NCBI GenBank assembly: GCA_002894665.1
Contig: NCRB01000003.1
Coordinates: 1 to 64,000, forward strand
Direction of reading: 5' to 3'
From: Salinivenus iranica
Lineage (GTDB): Bacteria > Bacteroidota > Rhodothermia > Rhodothermales > Salinibacteraceae
Length of the DNA: 64,000 nucleotides
Position numbers and translations under genes: made by a program. The notes beneath the pieces are model-generated. The model was not told where the DNA came from and searched no databases. It saw only the letters and a list, made by a program, of their open reading frames with translations. Shown in pieces: positions 17,686 through 27,071 of this stretch. Positions within the stretch are counted from its first letter, which is position 1, and the number at the start of each line of letters is the position of its first letter.

Positions 17686-20280
17686 ATGCCTTCCTCTGTG
17701 TCCGCCGACTGGATGTTTCTCCTGCTCGTGGCGTCGATGCTACTGGCAGGGTGTGCCGATACCCGTTCCACGACCGACCCCGGTGCCCCAATGGCTGATG
17801 ATAGCTCCACTGACTCGACAATGGACACCGAAGCCGTGGGGCAGACCGGCCAGCAGGCCGACCCCGACGGCCGTCGCATGCCGCTCGGGCGCGACGTATC
17901 GCTGCTGAATAGTGCGGAGCCGCCGGTGGAGGCGTCGGTCCGGAGCAGCGAGGCGTTTGCGCAGCGGATGCTCCGCGACTCCGCCGCCACCCGTGTCGAC
18001 AACGTGGACGCGAAGGTCGACTCGCTCCTCGAGGAGATGACGCTGGAGGAAAAGGTGGGTCAGATGACCCAGCTCACCCTCAGCACCGTCTCGAAGGAGG
18101 CGCACGAGGACAATCCGACCGCCATCCGCGACCACGAGCTCGACCCGGAGAAGCTGCGCGACGTGGTGGTCGACCACCACGTCGGGTCGATTCTCAATGT
18201 GGCCGGGCAGGCCTTTTCGGTGGGGCACTGGGCCGAGGTGATGCGCCAGATTCAGCGGACGGCGACCGAGGAGACCCGGCTCGGCATCCCGGTGCTCTAC
18301 GGCATCGACGCGGTGCACGGGGCCAACTACACCCGCGAGGCGGTTCTCTTTCCGCAGAACCAGGGGCTTGCGGCAACCTGGAACCCGGCCCTCGCCCAGG
18401 AAACGGCGGCCATCACCGCCCGCGACGTGCGTGCCTCCGGCATCCCGTGGAATTTTGCCCCCGTCCTCGACATGGGGCGCGAGCCGCGCTGGCCCCGCCT
18501 CTACGAAACGTTCAGCGAAGACACGCACCTGACCACCGTGATGGGCCTGGGGCTGCTGCGGGGGTACCAGGGCCCCGACGTGAGCGCGTCGACCCGCGTG
18601 GCGGCCACCCTGAAGCACTACGTGGGCTACTCCGACCCGGAGAGCGGGCGAGACCGCACCCCGGCGCGGATCTCGGACATCGAGATGCGCGAGCACCATC
18701 TGCCGCCGTTCGAGGACGCCGTCGAGGCCGGCGCCAAGTCAATCATGATCAACTCCGGGGAGGTCAACGGCGTGCCCACCCACGCCAGCTCGTACCTGCT
18801 GCAGGACGTGCTGCGCGACGAGCTCGGGTTTGAGGGCGTGGCGGTCAGCGACTGGCTCGACGTCAAGAAGCTGGTGAACGTCCACCACGTTGCCGCGAAC
18901 GAGCGGGAGGCCACCAAGATGGCCGTGATGGCGGGGATGGACATGAGCATGGTGCCCACCGACCTCTCCTTTTACGATCACCTGCTCTCGTTGGTGCGCG
19001 ACGGCGAGGTGCCCGAGTCGCGCATCAACGAATCGGTGCGGCGCATCCTGCGGCTCAAGTTTGAAGTCGGCCTCTTCCAGGACCCACTGCGGGGGCTGGA
19101 GCAGTCCGAACACGTCGGAAGCCCGCGTGATCGACGCGTGTCGCTGCAGGCGGCCCGCGAGTCGGTGACGCTGCTGCGCAACCGTGAGACCGACGAGAGC
19201 GACGAGGCCCTGCTTCCCCTCTCCGACGGCCAGGATGTGCTCGTCACGGGCCCCACGGCCCACTCCATGCAGTCGCTCCACAACGGCTGGTCGTACACGT
19301 GGCAGGGCGGCGGAGCGGCCCAGAACATGTTTCCGGACGGGCGGCCGACGCTCATGGAGGCCGTCCGCGAGCGCGTGCGGCCGGAGGGCATGACCTACGT
19401 GCCGGGGGCTACGCTCACGGCGCCCGAACGGATGAACGAGGCCGTCGAGGCCGCCCGGGAGGCCGACGTGGCGGTGGTGGCGCTGGGCGAGGGCGCCTAC
19501 GCGGAAACGCCCGGCAACCTTGAGGACCTGGCGCTCCCCGATCCTCAGCGCACCCTCCTCCGCCGCGTGGCCGAGACGGGCACCCCGGTGGCCCTGGTGC
19601 TCATTCAGGGCCGTCCGCGCCTCCTGAACGACACGGCCGACCGGCCGGAGGCCATCCTTACGGCCTACAACCCCGGGCCCGAGGGCGGCCAGGCGCTCAT
19701 GGAGGTGCTGTACGGGGACGTCAACCCCAGTGGGCATCTGCCCTACACCTATCCCCGGTCGTCCGGCAACATGACCACGTACGACCGCAAGTACAGCGAA
19801 AACCAGGACCGGCAGGGTGGCATGAGCGGCTTTACCCCTTTGTTTCCCTTCGGCCACGGGCTCTCCTACACCCGCTTCCACTACAGCGACCTCGCCGTAA
19901 GCCGCGACTCAATGACGACGGGCGCGCTCCAGGAGGGGGGCACGGTGGACGTTCACGTTACCGTGACGAACGAGGGGGAGCGGCGGGGCCAGGACGTGGT
20001 GCAGCTCTACCTCAGCGACCTCGTGGCCAGCGTAACCCCGTCCGTCAAAGAACTCGTGCGATTTGCCAAGGTCGATCTGGCCCCGGGAGAGAGTACCCGC
20101 CTGTCGTTCACGCTGTCGAGAGACGATTTTAGCTTCGTTGGGCGCGAGGGGCGGCCGGTGGTGGAGCCGGGAGACTTCCGGCTTCGGGTCGAGGGGCTCG
20201 ACGAATCTATTCGCCTGACGGGGGAGCGCGTTGGAATGGAGAATGGACAAGGCCGTGTCTCTGTATTATCCTCTGAGTAG
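17686..20280 (+). CDS. GH3 beta-glucosidase lipoprotein
   Basis: An 864-residue lipoprotein (lipobox LLAGC near residue 24). It has the GH3 N-terminal TIM barrel (EKVGQMTQ, YGIDAVHG, KHYVGYSDPESGRD), the nucleophile Asp in GVAVSDWLDVK, the alpha/beta sandwich, and a C-terminal fibronectin-III-like domain (GTVDVHVTVTNEG...GQDVVQLYL). It removes glucose from the non-reducing ends of beta-glucan oligosaccharides, which complements the GH16 endo-enzyme immediately upstream. Confidence 0.95.
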   Translation: MPSSVSADWMFLLLVASMLLAGCADTRSTTDPGAPMADDSSTDSTMDTEAVGQTGQQADPDGRRMPLGRDVSLLNSAEPPVEASVRSSEAFAQRMLRDSAATRVDNVDAKVDSLLEEMTLEEKVGQMTQLTLSTVSKEAHEDNPTAIRDHELDPEKLRDVVVDHHVGSILNVAGQAFSVGHWAEVMRQIQRTATEETRLGIPVLYGIDAVHGANYTREAVLFPQNQGLAATWNPALAQETAAITARDVRASGIPWNFAPVLDMGREPRWPRLYETFSEDTHLTTVMGLGLLRGYQGPDVSASTRVAATLKHYVGYSDPESGRDRTPARISDIEMREHHLPPFEDAVEAGAKSIMINSGEVNGVPTHASSYLLQDVLRDELGFEGVAVSDWLDVKKLVNVHHVAANEREATKMAVMAGMDMSMVPTDLSFYDHLLSLVRDGEVPESRINESVRRILRLKFEVGLFQDPLRGLEQSEHVGSPRDRRVSLQAARESVTLLRNRETDESDEALLPLSDGQDVLVTGPTAHSMQSLHNGWSYTWQGGGAAQNMFPDGRPTLMEAVRERVRPEGMTYVPGATLTAPERMNEAVEAAREADVAVVALGEGAYAETPGNLEDLALPDPQRTLLRRVAETGTPVALVLIQGRPRLLNDTADRPEAILTAYNPGPEGGQALMEVLYGDVNPSGHLPYTYPRSSGNMTTYDRKYSENQDRQGGMSGFTPLFPFGHGLSYTRFHYSDLAVSRDSMTTGALQEGGTVDVHVTVTNEGERRGQDVVQLYLSDLVASVTPSVKELVRFAKVDLAPGESTRLSFTLSRDDFSFVGREGRPVVEPGDFRLRVEGLDESIRLTGERVGMENGQGRVSVLSSE

Positions 20281-20399
20281 CAGAAGAGAAATGAGGGGAG
20301 ACGATTGCAGGGCGGGAAGGCACAGGGGCGGCGATCGCCTCGTGCGTGCCCGCTCCCGCTACTCACTCACGGCACTCTTTTTTTGGAAACCGATCTTCT

Positions 20400-21866
20400 A
20401 TGGCGAACGACCGCGAGTCTACGGCCCTCTCGGCGCTCGAGCACGACAACGTCGGGAAGATTATCTTCCTCTCGCTTGTGGCGGCGCTCGGAGGCTTCCT
20501 CTTTGGCTTCGATAGCGGCATCATTAACGGCACGGTCGAGGCCCTGGAGGGGGAGTTCGGGTCCGACGCCGTGGGCACCGGGTTCAACGTGGCCTCGATG
20601 CTACTGGGCAGCGCAGTGGGGGCGTTCTTTGCCGGCAACCTGGCCGACCGGCTCGGCCGTCGTCCCACGATGATTCTGACGGCGATCGCGTTCATGATCA
20701 GCGCATGGGGCTCCGGCATTGCGGGCAGCTCCCCGGAGTTTGTGGTCTTTCGGCTGCTGGGAGGGCTCGCGGTGGGGGCCGCCAGCATCCTGGCGCCGGC
20801 GTACATTAGCGAGATTGCCCCTCCGAGCATTCGCGGGAGTCTCGCCACGCTGCAGCAGCTCATGATTGTGATTGGGCTGTTCGTGGCCTTTCTGAACAAC
20901 TACCTGATTGCGGGGGCCGCCGGCACGGCCTCGGCCGCGTTCTGGTTTGGCTTCGACGCCTGGCAGTGGATGTTCTGGATGGAGCTGATCCCGGCGGCGG
21001 TCTTCCTGGGGACGCTTCTCTTTATCCCCGAATCGCCCCGCTATCTGGTGGCGGCGGGCCGGGAGGCGGAGGCGGGAGAGGTGATCCGTAGCCTCTCGAC
21101 CGCCGGGGACGCCGAGGAGAAGATTGCCGACATCCGCTCGACACTCAAGGAGGAAGAGCGCCCCTCGCTGAAGGACCTCATCCAGGAACACGCCGGGGGC
21201 CTGCTCCCAAGCGGGCGCATCCATCCGCTCGTGTGGGTGGGCGTCGGCCTGGCGGCCCTTCAGCAGCTCACCGGCATCAACGTCGTGTTCTACTACGGCG
21301 GCACGCTCTGGCAGGCCGCCGGCTTCTCCGAGGCAAGCGCCCTGCTGACGAACGTCATTAATGGGTCGGTGAACGTGGTCTTTACGTTTGTGGCGATTGC
21401 CCTGATTGACCGCGTGGGGCGCAAGCCGCTGCTGCTCGTCGGCTCGCTGGGGCAGGCCCTCATGCTGGGCGTGATGGCGTACGTGTTTGGCACCTCGGCG
21501 GTCGCGGAGTCCGGGAGCCTGCAGATGGAGGGCAGCATGGGGCTGGTGGCCCTGGGGGCGGCCAACGCCTACATCGCGTTCTTCGCGTTCTCGTGGGGCC
21601 CCATCATGTGGGTCATGCTCGGAGAGATGTTTCCGAATCAGTTCCGGGGGGCGGCCCTCTCGGTGTGCGGGCTCGTGCAGTGGCTGACGAACTTCCTGGT
21701 CACGATCACTTTCCCGGTGCTGTTGGGGTCGATTGGGCTGGGGCTGTCGTACGGCATCTACGCCGCCTTCGGCCTCGTGGCCTACGGGTTCGTGCACCTG
21801 TTCGTGCGGGAGACGAAAGGGCGTACGCTGGAGGACATCTCGCGGGAGGCCACCGCCCCGGCCTAG
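20400..21866 (+). CDS. MFS sugar porter (glucose/xylose type)
   Basis: A 488-residue, 12-helix inner-membrane transporter. Sugar-porter signatures are present: GFDSGIINGTVE in helix 1, the DRLGRRPTM loop, PESPRYLV, QQLTGINVVFYYGG and VRETKGRTLEDI at the end. ATG 20400 gives a standard cytosolic N-terminus; an upstream ATG at 20346 would add 18 residues with no hydrophobic or family match. It closes the glucan locus and probably imports the glucose made by the GH3 enzyme, which gives the locus two inner-membrane transporters. Confidence 0.93.
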   Translation: MANDRESTALSALEHDNVGKIIFLSLVAALGGFLFGFDSGIINGTVEALEGEFGSDAVGTGFNVASMLLGSAVGAFFAGNLADRLGRRPTMILTAIAFMISAWGSGIAGSSPEFVVFRLLGGLAVGAASILAPAYISEIAPPSIRGSLATLQQLMIVIGLFVAFLNNYLIAGAAGTASAAFWFGFDAWQWMFWMELIPAAVFLGTLLFIPESPRYLVAAGREAEAGEVIRSLSTAGDAEEKIADIRSTLKEEERPSLKDLIQEHAGGLLPSGRIHPLVWVGVGLAALQQLTGINVVFYYGGTLWQAAGFSEASALLTNVINGSVNVVFTFVAIALIDRVGRKPLLLVGSLGQALMLGVMAYVFGTSAVAESGSLQMEGSMGLVALGAANAYIAFFAFSWGPIMWVMLGEMFPNQFRGAALSVCGLVQWLTNFLVTITFPVLLGSIGLGLSYGIYAAFGLVAYGFVHLFVRETKGRTLEDISREATAPA

Positions 21867-21912
21867 CATCGGGGGCCGCCGCGACGGACCGTCCAGAAGA
21901 ACCGAGGGGGCG

Positions 21913-23127
21913 TCAGTTGATCCGCTCGACCTCGTATCCGCCCGCCTCGATGGCGGCGATGGCGTTCTCGGCCTGCCCGCGCCCGCTGGTGACCACCTGA
22001 AAGACGAGGAAGGCCTCGCCGACGTTGAGGGTGCCCATGGCGCGCTCGTGGCGCACCTCGCGGATGTTGGCCCCCTGCGCCCCGATGCGGCGGGAGATGT
22101 CGGCCATTTTGCCGGGGCGGTCCTCGATGCGCACCTGCAGGCGGAGCAGCTGGGCGCGGTCGGTCATGGCGTGGTCGAGCACCTCCTGCACCCGTCCCGG
22201 GTCGATGTTGCCGCCGCACAAGAGCGGCACTACCGTCTCGCCCGCCACGTCCAGGTCGTCGGACAGGAGGGCGGCGACGGCGGCCGCCCCGGCGCCCTCG
22301 ACCATCTGCTTCGCCCGTTCCAGAAGGAGCAGGATGGCCCCCGCGATTTCGCCGTCGGTGACGGTGACGATCTCGTCTACGTGCTCCTGGATGAGGCCCA
22401 GCGTGAGCTCCGAGATGCCGCCCGTGGCGATGCCGTCGGCGATGGTGTTGGCGTCGTCGATGGAGACGGGCAGGCCCTTGTCGAGGCTCTGGGGGACGGT
22501 GGCGGCGCCCGCGGCCTGCACGCCCACCACCCGCACGTCGGGCGCCACGCCGGCCAGGGCGGTGCTCACGCCCCCAATGAGGCCGCCGCCCCCGATCGGC
22601 ACGATCACAGTGTCGGCCTCGGGGACCTGCTCGGCCACCTCCAGGCCCAGGGTGCCCTGCCCGGCCACGATCGCCGGGTCGTCGTACGCGTGCACGAACA
22701 GCGTCTCCTCGTCCGCGGCCAACTCGTGGGCCCGGTCCATCGCCTCCCGGAAGTCCTCGCCCGTCAACTCCACGTCCGCCCCGTAGCCGCGGGTCGCGTC
22801 CACCTTGGCCTGGGGGGCATTCCGGGGCATGACGATGATGGAGGGCAGACCGACCGTCGTGGCGGCGAGGGCCACGCCCTGTGCGTGATTGCCCGCGCTG
22901 GCGGCCACCACGCGCTCCACCGTCCCGGGCGTCACCTGCGACAGCTTGTTGTACGCGCCCCGCACCTTGAACGACCCGGTGCGCTGCAGGTGCTCCATCT
23001 TGAGCAGCACGGTGGCGTCGGCCCGCATCGAGAGCGAGCGACTGTAATCGACGGGAGTGGTCTGCACGACCTCCGGGTTGTCGTGGCGACGGCGGGCGGC
23101 GCGGATGTCGTCGAGCGTGACGGACAT
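21913..23127 (-). CDS. ilvA: Threonine dehydratase (PLP-dependent) with ACT domain
   Basis: A 404-residue fold-type II PLP enzyme. The PLP lysine lies in RTGSFKVRGAYNK, and the phosphate-binding loop GGGGLIGG follows. The SAGNHAQGVA block is typical of threonine/serine dehydratases. The last 80 residues form one ACT-like domain (QVRIEDRPGKMADISRRIG). It converts threonine to 2-oxobutanoate and ammonia, the first step to isoleucine. One ACT domain and length near 400 resemble the shorter class, which can be catabolic or biosynthetic. Convergent with the MFS gene. Confidence 0.92.
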   Translation of the reverse strand: MSVTLDDIRAARRRHDNPEVVQTTPVDYSRSLSMRADATVLLKMEHLQRTGSFKVRGAYNKLSQVTPGTVERVVAASAGNHAQGVALAATTVGLPSIIVMPRNAPQAKVDATRGYGADVELTGEDFREAMDRAHELAADEETLFVHAYDDPAIVAGQGTLGLEVAEQVPEADTVIVPIGGGGLIGGVSTALAGVAPDVRVVGVQAAGAATVPQSLDKGLPVSIDDANTIADGIATGGISELTLGLIQEHVDEIVTVTDGEIAGAILLLLERAKQMVEGAGAAAVAALLSDDLDVAGETVVPLLCGGNIDPGRVQEVLDHAMTDRAQLLRLQVRIEDRPGKMADISRRIGAQGANIREVRHERAMGTLNVGEAFLVFQVVTSGRGQAENAIAAIEAGGYEVERIN

Positions 23128-23317
23128 GGGAGGGGGCAACGGTGAGAAAGAAAAGGACGATTCAAGATAGAAAGGAGGCTGCGCCTGTCCAACCGCGGGC
23201 CGCCGGGGCACTTCCCAACCAGATTTTCCCGAACAGTCCGGCGGCCTCGGAGTGCACCTATGTTCTGATGTGTACCGAAGTGCCCGGTGCGCCCCTCCCG
23301 ATTGTCTCCGCCCCTGT

Positions 23318-25114
23318 ATGCCCGCCGATCCCGACACGCGCAGGTCCACCCTCACCATTCTAAAGCGACTGGGGGGCGTGCTGGCGCCGTACAGGGGGCG
23401 GGCGATTGGCGTGACGCTCCTCATCAGCTTCTCGGCGGCGCTGGAGGCGGCGGGCCCGCAGTTTGTGCGCTACGCGTTCGACGTGGTGATTCCGGCGGCG
23501 GAGGGCACGCTGTTCCTGTGGTTCGGGCTCGCGTTTGCCGGGTTTTACCTGTTCCGGGCCGTCGTCGAGTACGGCGGCATGTACTGGAGCTTTGCCCTCA
23601 CCCAGCAGGTAGTGAGCGACGTGCGCATGGAGGCGTACGACCACCTCCTGGAACTGCCGGTCTCGCGGTTCGCCGACGAGCAGTCCGGGTCGCTCAGCTC
23701 ACGCGTCGTGAGCGACCCCAACGCGCTGGAGGGCATGATTCAGGCGGCCGCCTCGCGCCTCACGGGCCAGCTCGTCGCCATCCTGGTCGTGGCCTCCATC
23801 CTGGTGTGGATGCACTGGCAGCTGGCCCTGGTGAACCTGGTGGTGCTGCCGCTGCTGGCCGCCATCACGTACTACTACCAGGAACCGCTGCGCACCGCCT
23901 CCCGCGAGATCCGCGAAACGGTGGCCCGCCTGACCGCCACCTCCACAGAGGCCATCTCCAACATCCGCGTCGTGAAGGCCTTTGTGGGCGAGGACCAGGA
24001 GCGCGAGCGCTTTGGCACGGAGAACCAGACGTACGTCGACCTCAACCTCGACCGCCGGAAGGACGTGGGCAAGATGGAAGGCCTCATCAACGTGACGGCC
24101 AACTACGGCATCGGGGCGCTCCTGCTGGTGGGCGGCTGGATGGTGACGACGGGCACCCTCACGCTCGGCGAGCTCACGGCCTTCATCATGTACCAGCGCC
24201 AGCTGCAGGGGCCGGTGAAGGCGGTCATGTTCTTCAACGACAAGCTGCAGGCGGGCGTCGCGGCCCTGGAACGGCTTTCGGACCTGATGGACACAGCGCC
24301 CGAGGCCGGGGGCGACGAGGAGGACGTGCCGGTGGGGCCGCTCGCGCTCGAGGACGTGCGGTTTGCCTACCCGGAGGCAAACGAGCCGGCCCTGAAGAAC
24401 CTGTCGCTCCGCATCGAGCCGGGCGAGACGGCGGCGCTCGTCGGGTCCTCGGGGGCGGGAAAAAGCACGGCGGCCAGCCTCATCGGGCGCTTCTGGGACC
24501 CGCAGTCCGGCCGCGTCACGATCGACGGGCGGGACCTGCGGGCGTTTGACCTGAAGGCGCTCCGCCGACGCATCGCGCTGGTGCCGCAGTCGCCCACCCT
24601 GTTCTCGGGCACCGTGGCCGACAACATCCGCTACGCCGACCCCGACGCCTCGGCCGATGCCGTCCGCCGCGCCGGCCGCATGGCCAACGCCCACGGCTTC
24701 ATCGAGCGCCTGCCCGACGGCTACGCCACGCAGATCGGGGAGCGGGGCGTGCGCCTCTCGGGCGGCCAGCAGCAGCGGGTGGCCATCGCCCGGGCCATCC
24801 TGAAGGACGCGACGGTGCTCCTGCTCGACGAGGCGACCTCGGACCTCGACAGCGAGTCGGAGGCGGTGATCCAGGACGCCCTCGACGGGCTGTTTGCCCG
24901 TGGGAGTCAGCTCATCTCGGTCGTCATCGCCCACCGCCTCAGCACCATCGAGGACGCGGATACGATCTTTGTGCTGGAGGACGGGCAGCTCGTGGAGCAG
25001 GGGACGCACCAGGAGCTGCTGACCCGCGGCGGGCGCTACGCTGAACTGCGGGCGCTCCAGCGCAAAAGTGATCCGGCCCCGGCCCCCTCCGACGAGGTGG
25101 AGCTGGACGTGTAG
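23318..25114 (+). CDS. MsbA/LmrA-type ABC exporter (fused membrane and ATPase domains)
   Basis: A 598-residue half-transporter that works as a homodimer or heterodimer. Six membrane helices occupy about residues 20-310. The nucleotide-binding domain has Walker A GSSGAGKST, signature LSGGQQQR, Walker B VLLLDEATSDLD and an H-loop in VVIAHRLST. It is like lipid flippases and multidrug exporters; substrate unknown. ATG 23318 is chosen because the upstream part of the frame is Cys/Arg-rich and unlike the family. Confidence 0.92.
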   Translation: MPADPDTRRSTLTILKRLGGVLAPYRGRAIGVTLLISFSAALEAAGPQFVRYAFDVVIPAAEGTLFLWFGLAFAGFYLFRAVVEYGGMYWSFALTQQVVSDVRMEAYDHLLELPVSRFADEQSGSLSSRVVSDPNALEGMIQAAASRLTGQLVAILVVASILVWMHWQLALVNLVVLPLLAAITYYYQEPLRTASREIRETVARLTATSTEAISNIRVVKAFVGEDQERERFGTENQTYVDLNLDRRKDVGKMEGLINVTANYGIGALLLVGGWMVTTGTLTLGELTAFIMYQRQLQGPVKAVMFFNDKLQAGVAALERLSDLMDTAPEAGGDEEDVPVGPLALEDVRFAYPEANEPALKNLSLRIEPGETAALVGSSGAGKSTAASLIGRFWDPQSGRVTIDGRDLRAFDLKALRRRIALVPQSPTLFSGTVADNIRYADPDASADAVRRAGRMANAHGFIERLPDGYATQIGERGVRLSGGQQQRVAIARAILKDATVLLLDEATSDLDSESEAVIQDALDGLFARGSQLISVVIAHRLSTIEDADTIFVLEDGQLVEQGTHQELLTRGGRYAELRALQRKSDPAPAPSDEVELDV

Positions 25115-25184
25115 GGAGGGGCGTTAGAATGTCGGGGGGTGGTGTGTCTATGGGACCCCTGCCGCCTGGACCCCTTCCCGTGCC

Positions 25185-25646
25185 ATGCTCCGGCTCGTTC
25201 GCTCGTGCGCGCTGCTCCTCTTTGGGCTCGCGCTGGCTTTGTCCGTGCGGGCCCAGCCGCGGCTCGACACGACCGTCACGTGGCGTAGCTACAGCCGTAC
25301 CGGCACCGCGCAGGTGCAGGTGTATCCCGGCCCGCCCGACGACGAGGAGACGCACACCCTGGTGGTCCAAGAACTCGCCGAAAACCAGGGGCCGTCGACC
25401 CTCAACGACTTTCAGTACCTGGCGGACCTCGTCGGGCGTCGGATCGGGGTCGACCCCACGCAGGCGTACTGGGTGCTCCACTGGGGCGGCTTTTCGTTCG
25501 AGGGGGCCGACCCCGAGGCGGAGAAGTCTCTCTTCCTGCGGGCCACCTTCAACCGCACCGCGAGCGGCAACCTCAGCAGCCCGTACTGGAACGTGATCTC
25601 GGAGACGGACCTCCGCGAGTTGACCGATCGACGGTGGCGAGAGTGA
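25185..25646 (+). CDS. Small secreted protein, unknown
   Basis: 153 residues with a clear signal peptide (MLRLVRSCALLLFGLALALS, then VRAQP), so it is probably periplasmic. The mature part is acidic, about 130 residues, and has no motif I know. It contains TWRSYSRTGTAQVQVYPG and AYWVLHWGGFSFEG stretches, suggesting a small beta-rich fold. It ends 50 bases before the next gene on the same strand, so the two may be co-transcribed. Confidence 0.65.
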   Translation: MLRLVRSCALLLFGLALALSVRAQPRLDTTVTWRSYSRTGTAQVQVYPGPPDDEETHTLVVQELAENQGPSTLNDFQYLADLVGRRIGVDPTQAYWVLHWGGFSFEGADPEAEKSLFLRATFNRTASGNLSSPYWNVISETDLRELTDRRWRE

Positions 25647-25696
25647 GGGCCGGGGGGCTGCGTTCGCCGTTTCCTGTTTCCGATGACCGACGACTC

Positions 25697-26080
25697 ATGA
25701 GCAACGCGTACGACACGGAACAGACCGTGGTGGTTGCTACTTATGCGTCCCGTCGCAATGCGGAGATTGCCCGGGACTACCTGATTGCCGCTGACATTCA
25801 GTCGTTCGTGTCGGCCGACGACGCAGGGGGCATGCACCCCCAACTGCAGCGGCCGCACGGCGTGAAGGTGATAACGATGGAGGAGGGGGCGGAGCAGGCC
25901 CACGAGGAGTTGGCGTCGGCGGATCTTTTGCCCGAGACGACGGAGGCGACGCGCCCGGAGTCCGGGGAAGAGGCCTCCGAGGATGTGTCCCTGACCTTCT
26001 CGATGGAAGGCCTGGCAGGCACGCTCGGGGCCGTTGCGGTGCTGCTCATTCTCCTGTGGTTCTTGTCGCGCCTGCCGTGA
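25697..26080 (+). CDS. DUF2007-type small protein with C-terminal membrane anchor
   Basis: A 127-residue protein. Its N-terminal part (VVVATYASRRNAEIARDYL, then IQSFVSADDAGGMHP and GVKVITMEE) matches the short DUF2007/putative signal-transducing fold related to PII-like ferredoxin folds. The C-terminal 25 residues form a single membrane helix (GTLGAVAVLLILLWFLSRLP), so the domain probably faces the cytoplasm. ATG 25697 is chosen over an upstream start that overlaps the previous gene. Confidence 0.7.
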   Translation: MSNAYDTEQTVVVATYASRRNAEIARDYLIAADIQSFVSADDAGGMHPQLQRPHGVKVITMEEGAEQAHEELASADLLPETTEATRPESGEEASEDVSLTFSMEGLAGTLGAVAVLLILLWFLSRLP

Positions 26081-26090
26081 GCGAGGGGAC

Positions 26091-26132
26091 AAAAAAACAC
26101 CGCCACCCCCGAGGGCATCGGGCGTGGCGGTG
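26091..26132 (-). terminator. Rho-independent terminator for the minus-strand pdxH unit
   Basis: Inverted repeat CACCGCCAC (26098-26106) and GTGGCGGTG (26124-26132), preceded on the plus strand by seven A residues (26091-26097). Read on the minus strand this is a GC-rich 9-bp stem followed by seven T residues, a classic intrinsic terminator. It lies about 190 bases after pdxH and just after the end of the convergent DUF2007 gene. Confidence 0.75.
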
Positions 26133-26318
26133 CCACCACTCATCGCTTTACCAAAGGGAGAGGCGGTCGGGGGGTGCCCCGACCATGACCTCCATCCCAC
26201 ATTAACACAAACGACGGCGGCCCCTGAATTATTATAACGGCACGCGGAGGGGCACTCGGGTCGCCTTTTTTCGGCCGGAGCCGCGTGCGGAGCCCCGAAC
26301 GCCCTGGCTCCTGTTCGA

Positions 26319-26966
26319 TCACGGCGCGAGGCGCTCGAGGGTCCAGTCGTCCTGCTCGTTGGCGCGGCGGTAGCGGAGGCGGTCGTGGAGGCGGTTGGGG
26401 CGGCCCTGCCAGAACTCAATCTGCGTGGGGCGCACCACGTAGCCGCCCCAATGCGGCGGACGCGGGATCGGGTCGTCGTCCTCGTATTCGGCCTGCACCG
26501 ACGCCAGATTCTCCTCCAGCTCCGCCCGGTCGTCGACGACCTGACTCTGCGGCGAGGCCCACGCCCCCAGCTGGCTCCCCCGCGGCCGGCTGTGGAAGTA
26601 CTCGGTCGATTCGTCGTCGGGCAGGCGGTCCACGCGCCCCTCTATGCGCACCTGTCGCTCCAGGGGGGCCCACCAGAAGACGAGCGCCGCGTGCGGATTC
26701 TGGCTGAGCTCCGTGCCCTTTTGGCTCTCGTAGTTCGAGTAGAACTGAAAGCCCCGTGCGTCGAGGCCCTTGAGCAGCACGATGCGGGCGGACGGCGTGC
26801 CGTCGGCCCCCGCCGTGGCGAGCGTCATGGCGTTGGGCTCCTCGACGTCCGCGTCGAGCGCCTCGTCGAACCACGTGCGGAACTGGTCGAGGGGATCGTC
26901 GGCCACGTGGGCGTGGGTCAGCTCGGCGCGGGCGTACTCCTGTCGCAGGTCGGCAAGAGAGGACAT
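26319..26966 (-). CDS. pdxH: Pyridoxamine 5'-phosphate oxidase
   Basis: 215 residues, the usual length. The FMN-binding PNPOx fold shows [19 protein letters not shown], then [16 protein letters not shown] and RQVRIEGRV. The C-terminal dimerisation region ends in DWTLERLAP, as in PdxH. It oxidises pyridoxine or pyridoxamine phosphate to pyridoxal 5'-phosphate, the cofactor needed for example by the ilvA product upstream. Start ATG 26966 removes a 17-residue hydrophobic extension unlike the family. Confidence 0.95.
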   Translation of the reverse strand: MSSLADLRQEYARAELTHAHVADDPLDQFRTWFDEALDADVEEPNAMTLATAGADGTPSARIVLLKGLDARGFQFYSNYESQKGTELSQNPHAALVFWWAPLERQVRIEGRVDRLPDDESTEYFHSRPRGSQLGAWASPQSQVVDDRAELEENLASVQAEYEDDDPIPRPPHWGGYVVRPTQIEFWQGRPNRLHDRLRYRRANEQDDWTLERLAP

Positions 26967-27071
26967 GGGGGCAGAGATTGTGCTCAAAAACGAACAGAAC
27001 AGCAACGGTCCGGTCAAAAGCGTCGTTTCGGGGCGGCGCGGTCCGTTACGAGTCGGAAACGCATTGGGGGA

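Noticed and set aside
20380-20392. T-run CACTCTTTTTTT before the MFS gene as a terminator
   Set aside because: No stable stem directly precedes the T residues.
26140-26322. Short minus-strand frame after pdxH
   Set aside because: Pro/Arg-rich, no homology signal and directly before the terminator; taken as untranslated.
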